The notes under the pieces are model-generated. The model ran no database searches. It was not told the DNA's origin and worked only from the letters and a program-made list of their open reading frames with translations. A DNA stretch of 64,000 nt from Marinobacter subterrani (lineage in GTDB: Bacteria > Pseudomonadota > Gammaproteobacteria > Pseudomonadales > Oleiphilaceae). The position numbers were made by a program, and so were the translations under genes. This document shows, one piece after another, positions 10,867 through 21,115 of the stretch. Location: positions 62,001 through 126,000 of the forward strand of contig NZ_LFBU01000001.1 in NCBI RefSeq assembly GCF_001045555.1, written 5' to 3'. Numbering within the stretch: position 1 is the stretch's first letter; each line of letters opens with the position of its first letter.

Positions 10867-13332
10867 TCAGGGCTGGTTCAGGTTTGAAAGCGCGTTGTTC
10901 AGACGTTCAGCCAGGTCTCGGTTAGCAGACTGGCCGGCTTCGCCCAGGCACCAGTTGGCGACCAGCTTTTCCACATCCTGCAGTTGATCGCTACCGTTGT
11001 CCGCGGAGCCCATGCCATCGGCCAGGCGCTGGACCTGGATCTCCATGCGCCGTTGCTGGTCCGAATCCGGTGATGGAACGCCGCACAGGATTTCTGCGCG
11101 GATGACCAGCTCCGTCGGATCACCGATCTCAGAGGCTTCGGCCAACGGCTGCCAGTGCTCCGGTGCCTGGTCATCCGAGACTTCGCCGGTTGCCGCTGCC
11201 AGCACCAGCGACTGCCAGGATGCCATTTTCGCCCGCAGCTGCAGACCGGAGAGGGTCTGGTTGAGCCGCTGCTTTTCCTGCTGGACATGCTCCCTGAGAT
11301 TTTTCGACAGGGCCGAGGCATCGATGTCCCGCAGGCTTGCCAGCGCTGTGATTACCGACTGCTCGTCACTGTTGCCGGTGACCCCGGACGATTGCGCCAG
11401 GACTGCCTGCGCGGATTCGTCCGCGGCCCGGGAGGCCAGCTGCTGCTCTGAGCGCTCGGCATCACGGCGGGCGAAGATCCGGTCGCAGGCCTTGCGGAAG
11501 GCCTGCCAGAGTTTCCGGTCTTCCCGGTGGCGGGTAATTCCGATGGCTTGCCAGTCGGATTGCAGTGCCTTGGCCTGATTCATCGCCTCCTGCAGCGGTT
11601 CGTGATCCACCAGTGCCTGGGCTTTATCGACAATCGCCTGCTTCAGGCTTTCGTTTTTCCGGCGCTCCTCATCCAGCGGTGCTTGCAGTCTCTTGAGCAG
11701 CTCATCGAATCGCTTCTGGACGGCCCGGTTGTCGCGGAACTCCACCGGCCAGGCTTCCTTCCATTCCTGGCGGGCGGTCTGGTGAATCCGTTCGGCGGCT
11801 TTCCAGTCGATGGAAGACCAGTCGGCGTTGTCCAGGAAGGTTTCCAACTGTTCGCAAATGGCAGCTCGTTTCTCCAGGTTGGCCTGTTTCAGGCCGGATT
11901 TGGCGGAGAAGTACGCCTTGCAGGGTTCATAAGCTTTGTCCGAAGCGGCCTTGAAGCGGGACCAGAGGTTTCGGTCGGACGATCCGCCCAGATCGCGCCA
12001 CGCGTTCTGCAGTTCCTTGATTCGGTCGGCCTTGGCTTCCGGGTCCATGGGCTGGTCGGCCAGGTATTCCATCTGTTCACACAGGGCAACCTGCTTCGGC
12101 TCGGTGGCAAAGCCCTGCCAGTCGGTGAGCTCTCTGAGTTGCCCGGTCAGTAGCTGCATCCGTGCCTGGAAGGGTTTGCCGTGGCGATGGTCAAGATCCC
12201 GGAGGTGCTGTTGGGCGGTCTTGAACAGTTGCTTCGATTCTTTAAGCTGCTTTGCCTCAAGTGCCTGTTCCAGCTGTTGCAGGTCGGATTGCAGGCGTGT
12301 CGCAAGGGCTTTCTGTTTTTCCTGGTCTTCCGGAGCTTCAACGCGGGGCTTACGCTTTCCGGCCAGCTTTCGTAGCGGCTCCAGCAGGGCCGGGGCGGGA
12401 TAGCCTTCCGGCCAGTTAATTTCCTGGATCAGGGTTTTGGCCCGGGCACGCTGCTCGTCGGAGGCCTCATCATGGCTATCCAGAACGGCACCGAGTTCGT
12501 CAATGGCGCCTCGCTCCTGGCTGATGCGCCTGACCGCGTTCAGGTAATTGCGCAGGGCAAGCATGGCGGTCTCGTAGGATTTCTGCTCCTGTTTGTCTAC
12601 GCTGGTATCCCGGGTTGCTTCGAGCCAGCGGTTTTCCTGGGTCTTCTGCAAGGCATCCAGGGATGCAATGGAGGGCAGGGCCTCCGGTGCTTGCGCCCTG
12701 AGATCGTCCAGGGTACCGGTCAGCATGTTCAGGGTTTCCCGGCGCTGCAATGACTGCTCGCGCTGACGTTTTTCCGTCTCGGCAGCCGTCTGGATAGCGG
12801 TAATTCTCTCCCTGCACCGATGAGCCGCCTCAAGGAACGCCTGCGCCTGTTCAGGAGTTGTGTGCGTTTCCACCCCCGACCATTGCTTGAGCAAGGCCTC
12901 CAGCCGGGCTTCATAGAGTTTGGTGTCGTCACTTCGTGCCTGATCCTGAGCGTGGCGGATCAGGCTGGCGATGGTCTGGGCAATGCCTTCCTGGCGGGCC
13001 TGTTCGTCCCTCTGTTTCTGGAGCGCCAGCTTGACAGTCTGATAAACCCCTTTGTCTCTGCCCTTGGCCTGCTTCTGAACCTGTTGCAGAGTGCTTTCGT
13101 CGGTCAGCAGGCTGGCAGCGCCTTGTCGGATCTCGGCCGTTGTGCCATCAATTGCCAGCTTTGCCAGCACATCCTGTGACGGCGAGCCCGCCAGCGTTCT
13201 GAGCTGCTCCTCTCTTTGGCCCGCCCGGGTGTCTTCCTGCTCAATGGGGGAAGGTTGGGGAGCTTTTTGACCTTTCTGAGGGGCAGCGGTTGTCTTGCGG
13301 GATCTGAACAGTTTCTGGATGAACGCGGCCAT
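10867..13332 (-). CDS. DUF349-containing coiled-coil protein
   Basis: An 821-residue soluble protein with several DUF349-type helical repeats (for example WRDLGGSSDRNLWSRFKAASDKAYEPC and WQAIGITRHREDRKLWQAFRKACDRIFARR) in the middle and C-terminal half. The N-terminus is basic and proline-rich, followed by long stretches rich in Gln, Glu and Ala that should form coiled coils. The start at 13332 has AAGGA seven bases upstream. The function of this family is unknown; related proteins are widespread in gammaproteobacteria as single-copy genes. It lies back to back with recX and shares no obvious operon. Confidence 0.8.
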   Translation of the reverse strand: MAAFIQKLFRSRKTTAAPQKGQKAPQPSPIEQEDTRAGQREEQLRTLAGSPSQDVLAKLAIDGTTAEIRQGAASLLTDESTLQQVQKQAKGRDKGVYQTVKLALQKQRDEQARQEGIAQTIASLIRHAQDQARSDDTKLYEARLEALLKQWSGVETHTTPEQAQAFLEAAHRCRERITAIQTAAETEKRQREQSLQRRETLNMLTGTLDDLRAQAPEALPSIASLDALQKTQENRWLEATRDTSVDKQEQKSYETAMLALRNYLNAVRRISQERGAIDELGAVLDSHDEASDEQRARAKTLIQEINWPEGYPAPALLEPLRKLAGKRKPRVEAPEDQEKQKALATRLQSDLQQLEQALEAKQLKESKQLFKTAQQHLRDLDHRHGKPFQARMQLLTGQLRELTDWQGFATEPKQVALCEQMEYLADQPMDPEAKADRIKELQNAWRDLGGSSDRNLWSRFKAASDKAYEPCKAYFSAKSGLKQANLEKRAAICEQLETFLDNADWSSIDWKAAERIHQTARQEWKEAWPVEFRDNRAVQKRFDELLKRLQAPLDEERRKNESLKQAIVDKAQALVDHEPLQEAMNQAKALQSDWQAIGITRHREDRKLWQAFRKACDRIFARRDAERSEQQLASRAADESAQAVLAQSSGVTGNSDEQSVITALASLRDIDASALSKNLREHVQQEKQRLNQTLSGLQLRAKMASWQSLVLAAATGEVSDDQAPEHWQPLAEASEIGDPTELVIRAEILCGVPSPDSDQQRRMEIQVQRLADGMGSADNGSDQLQDVEKLVANWCLGEAGQSANRDLAERLNNALSNLNQP

Positions 13333-13506
13333 AAGAGTATCCTTTGGTGTTGAAACCAGTTCACGGTGTCGGGCACAGTTGAGCCGCCACCGGCCATCGG
13401 CCTCCTGGAGTGGATGCCGGGTAGTTTCGCTGGCCAGGCTGGCTGGTCAGCTGATGGAATTCGCGGCTAGTCTAGCGTTTTGTATGCGTATGCGGAAAGG
13501 GTCTGT

Positions 13507-14004
13507 ATGGCAAAACAGAAAAATCAGGATGATCAGGAATACAAGGCCCGGGCAACGGCCCTCAGGCTGCTGGCCAGACGCGAGCACAGCCGCTTGGAAC
13601 TGAGCCTGAAACTCCGCCAGAGGAAAGTCCCGGGAGCTATTATTGAGACGGTGCTCGACGACTATGAGAACGAGGGCTGGCTTGACGATAACCGCTTTGC
13701 CGATGTCTATGCGCGCCAGAGGCTGGATCTGGGCTACGGGCCTTTGCGAATTCTCGGCGAGCTTCAGCAGCGAGGGGTTCACCGTTGCCCGGAGTGCCTT
13801 GATGAAATTACGGAGGAGGGCTGGTGCCAGAGGGCCATCGGTCTCAGGGATAAGCGGTTTGGCCTGGCGGATCTCAGTGAGGACTGGGATGAGAAAATGC
13901 GCCAGGCAAGGTTCCTGTACCGGCGGGGATTTTCTGCCAGTCAGGTGGAGTGTGCGCTTGAGGCCCGGTCACCCTGGCCGTCTGTAGACGCTGACCAAGC
14001 TTGA
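13507..14004 (+). CDS. recX: Recombination regulatory protein RecX
   Basis: A 165-residue helical-repeat protein that modulates RecA filament growth. The RecX fingerprints are visible: ARREHSRLELSLKL, then VLDDYENEGWLDDNRFADVYARQR and the C-terminal ARFLYRRGFSASQVECAL. The start at 13507 was chosen because GGAAAGG lies just upstream; the frame extends nine codons further. RecX is often directly after recA, but here recA is absent: the neighbours are DUF349 and mltF, with mltF ending three bases after recX on the other strand. Confidence 0.88.
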   Translation: MAKQKNQDDQEYKARATALRLLARREHSRLELSLKLRQRKVPGAIIETVLDDYENEGWLDDNRFADVYARQRLDLGYGPLRILGELQQRGVHRCPECLDEITEEGWCQRAIGLRDKRFGLADLSEDWDEKMRQARFLYRRGFSASQVECALEARSPWPSVDADQA

Positions 14005-14007
14005 CGG

Positions 14008-15516
14008 TTACAACGTAGGGGGAATCATCCCCAGTTCCGGTGGCAGGGCGGCCCTGAGTTCGGAGCCAGGGCGCGAGCCCTTCGGCTGGGCACCTTTGTC
14101 CTTTTGGCCATCCAGTTGCACGAACTGCGGTTTTTTCTCGGGAGGCTCGGGGCTCGGTTCGTGAAGGCGCGCCAGCACATCGTAGTAGCGCCGGATATTC
14201 TGGACATAAGCGACCGGCTCATTGCCCCGCGCGTAACCGAAGCGGGTTTTGGTATACCACTCCTTCTCGGCAAGCAGGGGCAGAAATTCCTTGACGTCCA
14301 TCCACCGGTCGGGGTCTTTTCCGGCACTCTCAGTCAGGCGCCGTGCGTCTTCCAGATGCCCGAAGCCCACGTTGTAGGATGCCAGGGCAAACCAGCTCCG
14401 GTCAGGTTCCGGAATGCGCTCCGGGATCTTTTCGTGAACGATTCTGAAGTACTTGGCGCCGCCCTGAATGCTCTCCTCGGCATCCAGCCGGTTATTGATT
14501 CCGATGTGGCTGGCGGTGTTGCGGGTCAGCATCATCAGGCCGCGCACACCGGTGGGCGATACGGCGTTGGGGCGCCAGTGGGATTCCTGGTAACCCATGG
14601 CGGCGAGGAGGCGCCAGTCAATGTTATATTCCCTGGCGTATTCCCGGAACAGCGGCTCGTATTTGGGCAATCTGTTATCTACGTGGTGCATGAACGTGCG
14701 CGCGCCCACATAGTTCAGTTGGTCCAGGTGGCCGTAAAAGCGTTCCGAAATCTGGGCCAGTGCGCCTTCTTTACGGAGCTTCGCCAGAAACTTTGCGGCG
14801 GCATTGGCCAGTGATTTGTCCTGTGCGGCCGGGAAAAACCAGGCCAGCTCGCTGACAGGGCCGATGGCGAAGGCTGCTTTTACCATGGGGTAGAACACCT
14901 GGTTCATTTCAAGCACATTGGATGAAATGACCGCGTACCGAAATTCACCGCTCTGAACACGGTTCAGAACGCCGGCGGCGTCCAGGCCGGGGTGGACCTG
15001 CCACTGAAGTTCCGGGAAGTCCGGCTGGATCCGGGCCAGGCGTTGCTCATGATTGCTGTCTGCAACCACGTGAACCGTTCGGCCGGCAAGATCCGCCAGG
15101 GATTCCGGGCTCTCAACGTCACGGTTGTAGATCAGCACCGACTGGGCAGTGATGCCTGTCGGAACCGTATGATATTCGCCGGCAAGTGCGGTCTGGCTGG
15201 ACAGGCCCGCCATCCCGATATGGGCATAGTTTTTCCTCAGCACCGAGAGAATTTCGGTATTGTCGTCGGCAACCCGCACGTTCAGCTTCACCCCCAGCTC
15301 TTCGGCAAAGAGTTTCGCCAGCTCGTAGTCGTAGCCGGTCGGCCCGTCCTCTTCCTCAATATAGATAGAGGGGGCGACCCGGGTAATAACATGCAGAACC
15401 CCTTCTTCACGAATCTCTTGAAGAGTGGAGGGCTGTGAGCAACCGGTAATGATGAGGGCAACACCAAAGAGAAGAAGCGTCCTGGCGGATGCGCCTGCTA
15501 TCGCAGTACTAAACAT
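14008..15516 (-). CDS. mltF: Membrane-bound lytic murein transglycosylase F
   Basis: An outer-membrane-anchored enzyme that cleaves the MurNAc-GlcNAc bond of peptidoglycan with 1,6-anhydro product. An N-terminal signal with lipobox IITGC (Cys26) suggests a lipoprotein. A solute-binding-protein-like domain (about 35-265) is followed by the SLT domain, whose catalytic glutamate lies in AAMGYQESHWRPNAVSPTG. The C-terminus is proline- and lysine-rich. The ATG at 15516 (502 residues) is preferred over a TTG two codons upstream because AGGGA sits seven bases before it. The gene is divergent from purL, as in Pseudomonas. Confidence 0.92.
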   Translation of the reverse strand: MFSTAIAGASARTLLLFGVALIITGCSQPSTLQEIREEGVLHVITRVAPSIYIEEEDGPTGYDYELAKLFAEELGVKLNVRVADDNTEILSVLRKNYAHIGMAGLSSQTALAGEYHTVPTGITAQSVLIYNRDVESPESLADLAGRTVHVVADSNHEQRLARIQPDFPELQWQVHPGLDAAGVLNRVQSGEFRYAVISSNVLEMNQVFYPMVKAAFAIGPVSELAWFFPAAQDKSLANAAAKFLAKLRKEGALAQISERFYGHLDQLNYVGARTFMHHVDNRLPKYEPLFREYAREYNIDWRLLAAMGYQESHWRPNAVSPTGVRGLMMLTRNTASHIGINNRLDAEESIQGGAKYFRIVHEKIPERIPEPDRSWFALASYNVGFGHLEDARRLTESAGKDPDRWMDVKEFLPLLAEKEWYTKTRFGYARGNEPVAYVQNIRRYYDVLARLHEPSPEPPEKKPQFVQLDGQKDKGAQPKGSRPGSELRAALPPELGMIPPTL

Positions 15517-15803
15517 GGACAAATCCCTGGTCTCCGTTACAGCTGGATCATCTGGTTACGGCGCCTTTGTGCTTCCGTATCCTTTTTTATCTTGAAAGTG
15601 GGATTCCGTTCCGCCCTCCCAATGATCCTTTGTGTCGGGTGGCTGGTCAATCAATCTGGTTAATTAATATGCAAAACAATGTCAATTGTACAGTCCGGGA
15701 TTAACGTTCTCAGCGCTGTATCCTGACCCCGCTTTCGAGTATCATGGCGGCCTTTCAGAATTGCACCCGGTCTTCCCCGTTTCGCGCGATACAGGTTGAT
15801 ATC

Positions 15804-18800
15804 ATGCTTGAACTTCGCGGCGCGCCCGCGCTTTCGCCATTCCGCTCACGCAAACTGCACTCCCGGATTCAGGACATCCTGCCTGAAATCGAGCATGTCT
15901 ACGCCGAGTTCATGCACTTCGTTGATCTGGAGGCCGACCTCTCCGAATCCGAACAGGCCATACTCGACCGGCTTCTGACTTATGGGCCCAGTGTTCCCGT
16001 CGAAGAGCCCGATGGTGTGCTGTTCCTGGTGGTGCCACGCCCGGGCACGCTTTCTCCCTGGTCCAGCAAGGCGACCGATATCGCCCGGAACTGCGGGCTT
16101 CGGCAGATTCACCGGATAGAGCGAGGTACGGCTTACTACGTTCGGTCGCGCCGCAAGCTGGGTCTTGAGCAGCGGGAGAAAATCGCGGCCTTGCTGCACG
16201 ACCGTATGACCCAGAAAGTGTTCCACGAAATGGGTGGCGCAGAATTGCTGTTCAGCCATGACGAGCCCCGGCTTCTTGGCCGGGTTCCGGTATTGGCGGG
16301 TGGTCGGGATGCGCTGGTAGAGGCGAACTCACGCCTGGGGCTGGCGCTCGCGGAAGACGAAATCGACTACCTGGTCAAATCCTTCACGGATCTGGCGCGG
16401 GATCCGACCGACGTCGAACTGATGATGTTCGCCCAGGCGAACTCCGAACACTGTCGGCACAAGATTTTCAACGCGTCGTGGGATATTGACGGTGAAGGCC
16501 AGGAAAAATCGCTGTTCGCCATGATCCGCAACACCTATGAAATGAACAGCGAAGGTGTCCTCTCTGCGTACAAGGATAATGCTTCGGTCATAAGGGGCAG
16601 CCGTGGTGGCCGTTTCTTCCCGGACCCGGAAACCGGGGTTTACGGCTACAACCAAGAAGAAATCCACATTCTGATGAAGGTGGAGACCCACAACCACCCG
16701 ACGGCCATCGCGCCGGCGGCTGGCGCGGCGACGGGCTCCGGCGGTGAAATTCGGGATGAAGGGGCGACGGGCCGTGGCTCCAAGCCCAAGGCCGGCCTGA
16801 CCGGCTTTACGGTCTCCAACCTGAACCTGCCCGATGATCCCCAGCCGTGGGAAATCAACTATGGCAAGCCAGAGCGGATTGCCTCGGCCCTGGATATCAT
16901 GATTGAAGGGCCTATTGGTGGCGCTGCGTTCAACAACGAATTTGGCCGTCCCAATCTGGCCGGCTATTTCCGCACCTTTGAAGATAAGGTGCCCGGGGCT
17001 GCCGGTGAGGAAGTGCGCGGGTACCACAAGCCGATCATGATTGCCGGTGGTCTCGGCAATATTCGCGAAGAGCATGTGGAGAAGGGCAACATACCGGTCG
17101 GTGCCAAGCTCATCGTTCTGGGCGGGCCGTCGATGCTCATCGGTCTTGGCGGCGGTGCAGCCTCGTCGATGGATTCCGGCTCAAGTAACGAGAATCTGGA
17201 TTTCGCCTCGGTGCAGCGTGACAACCCCGAAATGGAGCGCCGCTGCCAGGAGGTTATTGATCGTTGCTGGCAGATGGGTGCAAGGAATCCCATCGCGTTT
17301 ATTCATGATGTCGGCGCCGGCGGCCTGTCCAATGCCATGCCGGAACTGGTGAAAGACGGCGGTCGTGGCGGCAAGTTCGAACTGCGCGACATTCCCAGTG
17401 ACGAACCGGGCATGTCGCCCCTGGAGATCTGGTGTAACGAATCCCAGGAGCGTTACGTTATGGCGGTGGCTCCGGAGAATATGGAGTTGTTCGACGACCT
17501 TTGTCGGCGTGAGCGCTGCCCGTATTCGGTGATCGGCGAGGCCACGGAAGCCCACTACCTTGAGCTCGGTGACTCCTATTTTGACGATAAACCCGTTGAT
17601 ATTCCCATGGAAGTGCTGTTCGGCAAGCCGCCACGCATGCACCGGAGCATCAACCGTGCGTCGTTCACCAAGCCGGTATTCGACTCCACGAAGATTGACC
17701 TGCACGATGCTATTCGCCGAGTCCTTCGCCTGCCGTCGGTGGGCTCCAAGAGCTTCCTGATCACCATTGGCGACCGCACCATCACGGGCCTTGTTGCCCG
17801 CGATCAGATGGTGGGGCCCTGGCAGGTGCCCGTTGCAGATGTGGCAGTCACTGCCAGTTCATTCGATGTCCGCACCGGCGAAGCCATGGCGATGGGTGAG
17901 CGTACCCCGGTTGCCACCATTGATGCGCCGGCCTCTGGCCGTATGGCGGTGGGGGAGGTCATTACCAATATGGCCGCGGCACCTATTGCCCGGCTTTCCG
18001 ACATTCGGTTGTCCGCCAACTGGATGGCCGCGGCTGGCCACCCGGGCGAAGACGAAAACCTCTACGAAACAGTTCGGGCGGTGGGCATGGAACTCTGCCC
18101 GGAACTGGGCATTACAATCCCGGTGGGCAAGGACTCCATGTCCATGAAGACCATGTGGGAAGAAGACAATGGCGAGCAGAAAAGCGTTACTGCGCCACTT
18201 TCGCTGATTGTCAGCGGTTTTGCACCGGTCACTGATGTTGCGAAAACGCTGACCCCACAACTGAAAAAGGATGTTGGTGAGACCGATCTTATTCTGGTGG
18301 ATCTGGCAGCGGGCCAGAACCGACTGGGAGGCTCGGCGCTGGCTCAGGTCTACCGCGCCGTAGGCGCTGTGGCGCCTGATCTGGATGATCCGGAGGATAT
18401 CAAGGCCTTCTTCGCCGTTATCCAGGGGCTCAATGCGGACGACAAACTGCTGGCGTACCACGACCGGTCGGACGGGGGCTTGTTCGTTACCCTGGCGGAA
18501 ATGTGTTTTGCAGGCCGTTCCGGTGTTGATATCAAGCTGGATGGACTGGCAGAAGACCGTACCCAGTTTGCACGGGAGCTGTTCAACGAAGAGCTGGGCG
18601 CCGTTATTCAGGTTCGCCGCGACGACACTGGCTTTGTTCTGCAGCAGTTCTCGGCAGCCGGGCTTGGGGATTCCATCAGCGTTATTGGTAGCCCCAACAA
18701 CAGCGATCGCCTGCGCCTGACCTTTGAAGGCTCGACAGTGGTGGATGAGGCCCGGGTTGAATTGCAGCGCCTCTGGGCCGAGACGAGCTATCGTATCCAG

Positions 18801-19709
18801 TCCCTGCGCGACAATGCCGACTGCGCCCGGGAGGAGTTCGATAACCTGCTGGATGCTGAAGATCCGGGGCTTCATGTCGACCTGTCCTACGATATCAATG
18901 AGGACGTAGCTGCGCCGTACATTAACAAGGGCGCACGTCCGAAGGTGGCCGTTCTCCGTGAGCAGGGGGTGAACGGGCAGGTGGAAATGGCTGCGGCCTT
19001 TGATCGCGCCGGCTTTGAGTCTGTGGATGTGCACATGAGCGATCTGCTCTCAGGACGTGTAACCCTGGAGGGCTTCAACAGCCTCGTTGCCTGCGGTGGC
19101 TTCTCATACGGTGATGTTCTCGGTGCTGGTGAAGGCTGGGCAAAGTCCATTCTGTTCAGCGACCGGGTGCGGGACCAGTTCGCTGGTTTCTTCAACCGGC
19201 AGGACACCCTGGCCCTTGGCGTCTGTAATGGCTGCCAGATGCTGTCAAACCTGCACGAGCTGATTCCCGGTAGCGAAGACTGGCCGCGATTTGTGCGCAA
19301 CCAGTCAGAACAGTTCGAGGCGCGCCTGGCGATGGTCGAAGTTATGCCGTCGCCGTCGGCCTTCATGGACGGTATGGCCGGTTCGAGGATGCCGGTTGCA
19401 GTCGCCCATGGTGAGGGCAGAGTTGAGTTTGCCGGTGGCACGTCAGCCGCGGGGTTGGCTGAAAATGAACTGGTGGCCCTGCGTTTTGTCGATAACCGGG
19501 GTGAGGCGACCATTCGTTACCCATACAACCCGAACGGGTCAGAGGCGGGTATTACCGGCGTCACCAGCCGCGATGGCCGTGTCACCATTATGATGCCCCA
19601 CCCCGAGCGGGTTTTCAGGGCGGTACAGCACTCCTGGCATCCGTCGGAGTGGCAGGAAGACGGTTCGTGGATTCGCATGTTCCGAAATGCGAGGCGCTGG
19701 TTCGGCTGA
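15804..19709 (+). CDS. purL: Phosphoribosylformylglycinamidine synthase PurL
   Basis: Large single-chain FGAM synthase of purine biosynthesis, 1301 residues from the ATG at 15804 (E. coli 1295). It converts FGAR, glutamine and ATP to FGAM. The order is N-terminal PurS-like domain, linker, two AIRS-like ATP-binding halves ([20 protein letters not shown] marks the first) and a C-terminal class I glutaminase with the nucleophile in GVCNGCQML and the His-Glu partners near the end ([10 protein letters not shown]). A 20-codon in-frame extension upstream lacks family similarity. The gene is monocistronic: a strong terminator follows 17 bases after the stop. Confidence 0.97.
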   Translation: MLELRGAPALSPFRSRKLHSRIQDILPEIEHVYAEFMHFVDLEADLSESEQAILDRLLTYGPSVPVEEPDGVLFLVVPRPGTLSPWSSKATDIARNCGLRQIHRIERGTAYYVRSRRKLGLEQREKIAALLHDRMTQKVFHEMGGAELLFSHDEPRLLGRVPVLAGGRDALVEANSRLGLALAEDEIDYLVKSFTDLARDPTDVELMMFAQANSEHCRHKIFNASWDIDGEGQEKSLFAMIRNTYEMNSEGVLSAYKDNASVIRGSRGGRFFPDPETGVYGYNQEEIHILMKVETHNHPTAIAPAAGAATGSGGEIRDEGATGRGSKPKAGLTGFTVSNLNLPDDPQPWEINYGKPERIASALDIMIEGPIGGAAFNNEFGRPNLAGYFRTFEDKVPGAAGEEVRGYHKPIMIAGGLGNIREEHVEKGNIPVGAKLIVLGGPSMLIGLGGGAASSMDSGSSNENLDFASVQRDNPEMERRCQEVIDRCWQMGARNPIAFIHDVGAGGLSNAMPELVKDGGRGGKFELRDIPSDEPGMSPLEIWCNESQERYVMAVAPENMELFDDLCRRERCPYSVIGEATEAHYLELGDSYFDDKPVDIPMEVLFGKPPRMHRSINRASFTKPVFDSTKIDLHDAIRRVLRLPSVGSKSFLITIGDRTITGLVARDQMVGPWQVPVADVAVTASSFDVRTGEAMAMGERTPVATIDAPASGRMAVGEVITNMAAAPIARLSDIRLSANWMAAAGHPGEDENLYETVRAVGMELCPELGITIPVGKDSMSMKTMWEEDNGEQKSVTAPLSLIVSGFAPVTDVAKTLTPQLKKDVGETDLILVDLAAGQNRLGGSALAQVYRAVGAVAPDLDDPEDIKAFFAVIQGLNADDKLLAYHDRSDGGLFVTLAEMCFAGRSGVDIKLDGLAEDRTQFARELFNEELGAVIQVRRDDTGFVLQQFSAAGLGDSISVIGSPNNSDRLRLTFEGSTVVDEARVELQRLWAETSYRIQSLRDNADCAREEFDNLLDAEDPGLHVDLSYDINEDVAAPYINKGARPKVAVLREQGVNGQVEMAAAFDRAGFESVDVHMSDLLSGRVTLEGFNSLVACGGFSYGDVLGAGEGWAKSILFSDRVRDQFAGFFNRQDTLALGVCNGCQMLSNLHELIPGSEDWPRFVRNQSEQFEARLAMVEVMPSPSAFMDGMAGSRMPVAVAHGEGRVEFAGGTSAAGLAENELVALRFVDNRGEATIRYPYNPNGSEAGITGVTSRDGRVTIMMPHPERVFRAVQHSWHPSEWQEDGSWIRMFRNARRWFG

Positions 19710-19726
19710 TCAACCGTCCCAAATTC

Positions 19727-19780
19727 AAGCCGGCTTTGGATGCACTCATTATGGGCGCTGACATCAAAGCCGGCTTTTTT
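19727..19780 (+). terminator. Rho-independent terminator of purL
   Basis: AAGCCGGCTTTG (19727-19738) pairs perfectly with CAAAGCCGGCTT (19765-19776) and is followed by a run of T. The loop is long (26 bases), and each arm is itself partly palindromic, so either arm could form a small hairpin. Confidence 0.8.
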
Positions 19781-20124
19781 GTTTGAAGCCCTGTTCTGAG
19801 CATTTTTTCAAGGGGAAAAAGCCGGGAAATCGGAAAAAATCCCTTGACTCAGTATTCTTATGCACATTTCTGGTGCCGTGTTGTGTGTTCTGTGAACAAA
19901 GCACGGGAGTTCGGTTCAATTTTTGCGCATGAATCGTAAGGTTCTGATTATTAAAGAATAAATGAATCAGGTGAATTTGTCGCCAATTTGACAAGAGTGC
20001 AGTGATTACGGGGTTCGGGGGCGTGTTCCCAAAAACTTTCCCCAGAGTTATCCACAGATTCTGTGGGTAAGTGTCTAAGCTATTAATCTGTACAAAAAAT
20101 ATCCGATCAGGAGGAGGGTTTTCG
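19781..20124. other. AT-rich intergenic region before the NIF3-like gene
   Basis: About 340 bases without a gene and visibly lower in GC than the surroundings. It contains two -35-like TTGACT/TTGACA hexamers (near 19843 and 19989) without convincing -10 partners, and the inverted DnaA-box-like pair annotated separately at 20048-20070. I see no open reading frame with a ribosome binding site. Confidence 0.5.
20048..20070. promoter_or_regulatory. Inverted pair of DnaA-box-like sequences
   Basis: TTATCCACA (20048-20056) matches the DnaA-box consensus exactly. Five bases later TGTGGGTAA (20062-20070) is TTACCCACA on the minus strand, one base from consensus. Together they form a near-palindrome 55 bases upstream of the NIF3-like start codon. 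No dnaA, dnaN, gyrB or parAB is nearby, so this is unlikely to be the chromosome origin. Confidence 0.45.
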
Positions 20125-20436
20125 ATGTACAAGATGTGTTATTTCGTTCCGGAAACTCATGTTGGGGCAACCAAGCAGGCATTGTTTGATGCCGGGGCCG
20201 GTCGCATTGGCGATTACGACAGTTGTGCCTGGCAGTGCCTCGGCAGAGGCCAGTTTCGCCCGCTGGAAGGAAGCGATCCTTTCCTTGGCAAAGCGGGGGA
20301 GGTTGAAACGGTCGATGAGTACAAGGTGGAGTTGGTTTGCGAGGACGACTTCATCCGGGATGCGCTTGCGGCGCTTAAACGGGCTCACCCGTATGAAGAG
20401 CCCGCCTACGAAATCTATCGGCTGGAAGAGTTCTAG
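20125..20436 (+). CDS. NIF3/YqfO-like small protein
   Basis: A 103-residue stand-alone version of the CutA-like domain found inserted in NIF3/YqfO proteins. The pattern is FVPETHVGATKQALFDAGAG near the N-terminus, then YDSCAWQCLGRGQFRPLEGS, and AHPYEEPAYEIYRLEEF at the end. No enzymatic residues are evident, and the function is unknown; structure-level resemblance to CutA suggests a trimeric metal- or ligand-binding protein. The ATG at 20125 follows an excellent GGAGGAGGG. It converges on the Nudix gene. Confidence 0.82.
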   Translation: MYKMCYFVPETHVGATKQALFDAGAGRIGDYDSCAWQCLGRGQFRPLEGSDPFLGKAGEVETVDEYKVELVCEDDFIRDALAALKRAHPYEEPAYEIYRLEEF

Positions 20437-20456
20437 CGCCCTGCGCGGAAACCCCC

Positions 20457-21017
20457 TCAGTCGGTTTTGGCCCGGGCGGCTGACATCGAATGACGAATGT
20501 CGCTGACATGAACGCCGAAGGATTCGTTTCTCGCGTCCTCAAGGAAAAGTTCAAGAGTGCGCCTTACGGTCGGGAAGGAGATCTCGTCCCAGGGAATCTC
20601 GTCAAACCCGAACAGTTTGCTTTCAAGAGACTCCTCACCGGCACCGAACTGCCCGTCCTTGAGGGTCGCCCGATAGAACATGTGCACCTGGTTAATGTGC
20701 GGAACGTCGATGATAGAGTAGAGGCCTTCGATGTTTACCTCGGCGAGGGCTTCCTCAAGAGTTTCACGTTCAGCGGCTTCAACAGTGGTCTCGGCGTTCT
20801 CCATAAATCCGGCAGGGAGTGTCCAATAGCCATAACGCGGCTCAATTGCCCGTCGGCACAGGAGTATTTTGCCGCCCCAGACCGGAACCGTGCCGGCGAC
20901 AATGCGCGGATTCTGGTAATGTATGGTTTCGCAGCTGACACAGACATAGCGGTGGCGGTTATCACCTTCGGGGATGCGTTGTTCAACCGGATGGCCGCAG
21001 GTGCTGCAGTACTTCAT
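20457..21017 (-). CDS. Nudix hydrolase with N-terminal zinc ribbon
   Basis: A 186-residue Nudix enzyme. An N-terminal four-cysteine zinc ribbon (Cys4, Cys7, Cys26, Cys29) precedes the Nudix fold. The Nudix box starts at Gly70 and carries Arg84-Glu85 and Glu88-Glu89 (AAERETLEEALAEV). This layout is seen in NADH-pyrophosphatase-related and ADP-ribose or FAD pyrophosphatase-like members; the substrate cannot be read from the sequence. The ATG at 21017 has GGGGAA upstream. It is divergent from the CoA pyrophosphatase gene, another Nudix enzyme, 98 bases away. Confidence 0.85.
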   Translation of the reverse strand: MKYCSTCGHPVEQRIPEGDNRHRYVCVSCETIHYQNPRIVAGTVPVWGGKILLCRRAIEPRYGYWTLPAGFMENAETTVEAAERETLEEALAEVNIEGLYSIIDVPHINQVHMFYRATLKDGQFGAGEESLESKLFGFDEIPWDEISFPTVRRTLELFLEDARNESFGVHVSDIRHSMSAARAKTD

Positions 21018-21115
21018 GATTTTCCCCGTTTACTGGAATTGGTGTATTTAGTCAGTTTAACGATCCAGGCTGGCTCTGTCTCATCCGGCATCAGGATGTA
21101 CCATGGAGACAAAAT

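Noticed and set aside
20041..20080. DnaA-box pair as the chromosome origin
   Set aside because: Only two boxes are present, with no dnaA, dnaN, recF, gyrB, rpmH or parAB genes nearby and no array of AT-rich 13-mers.
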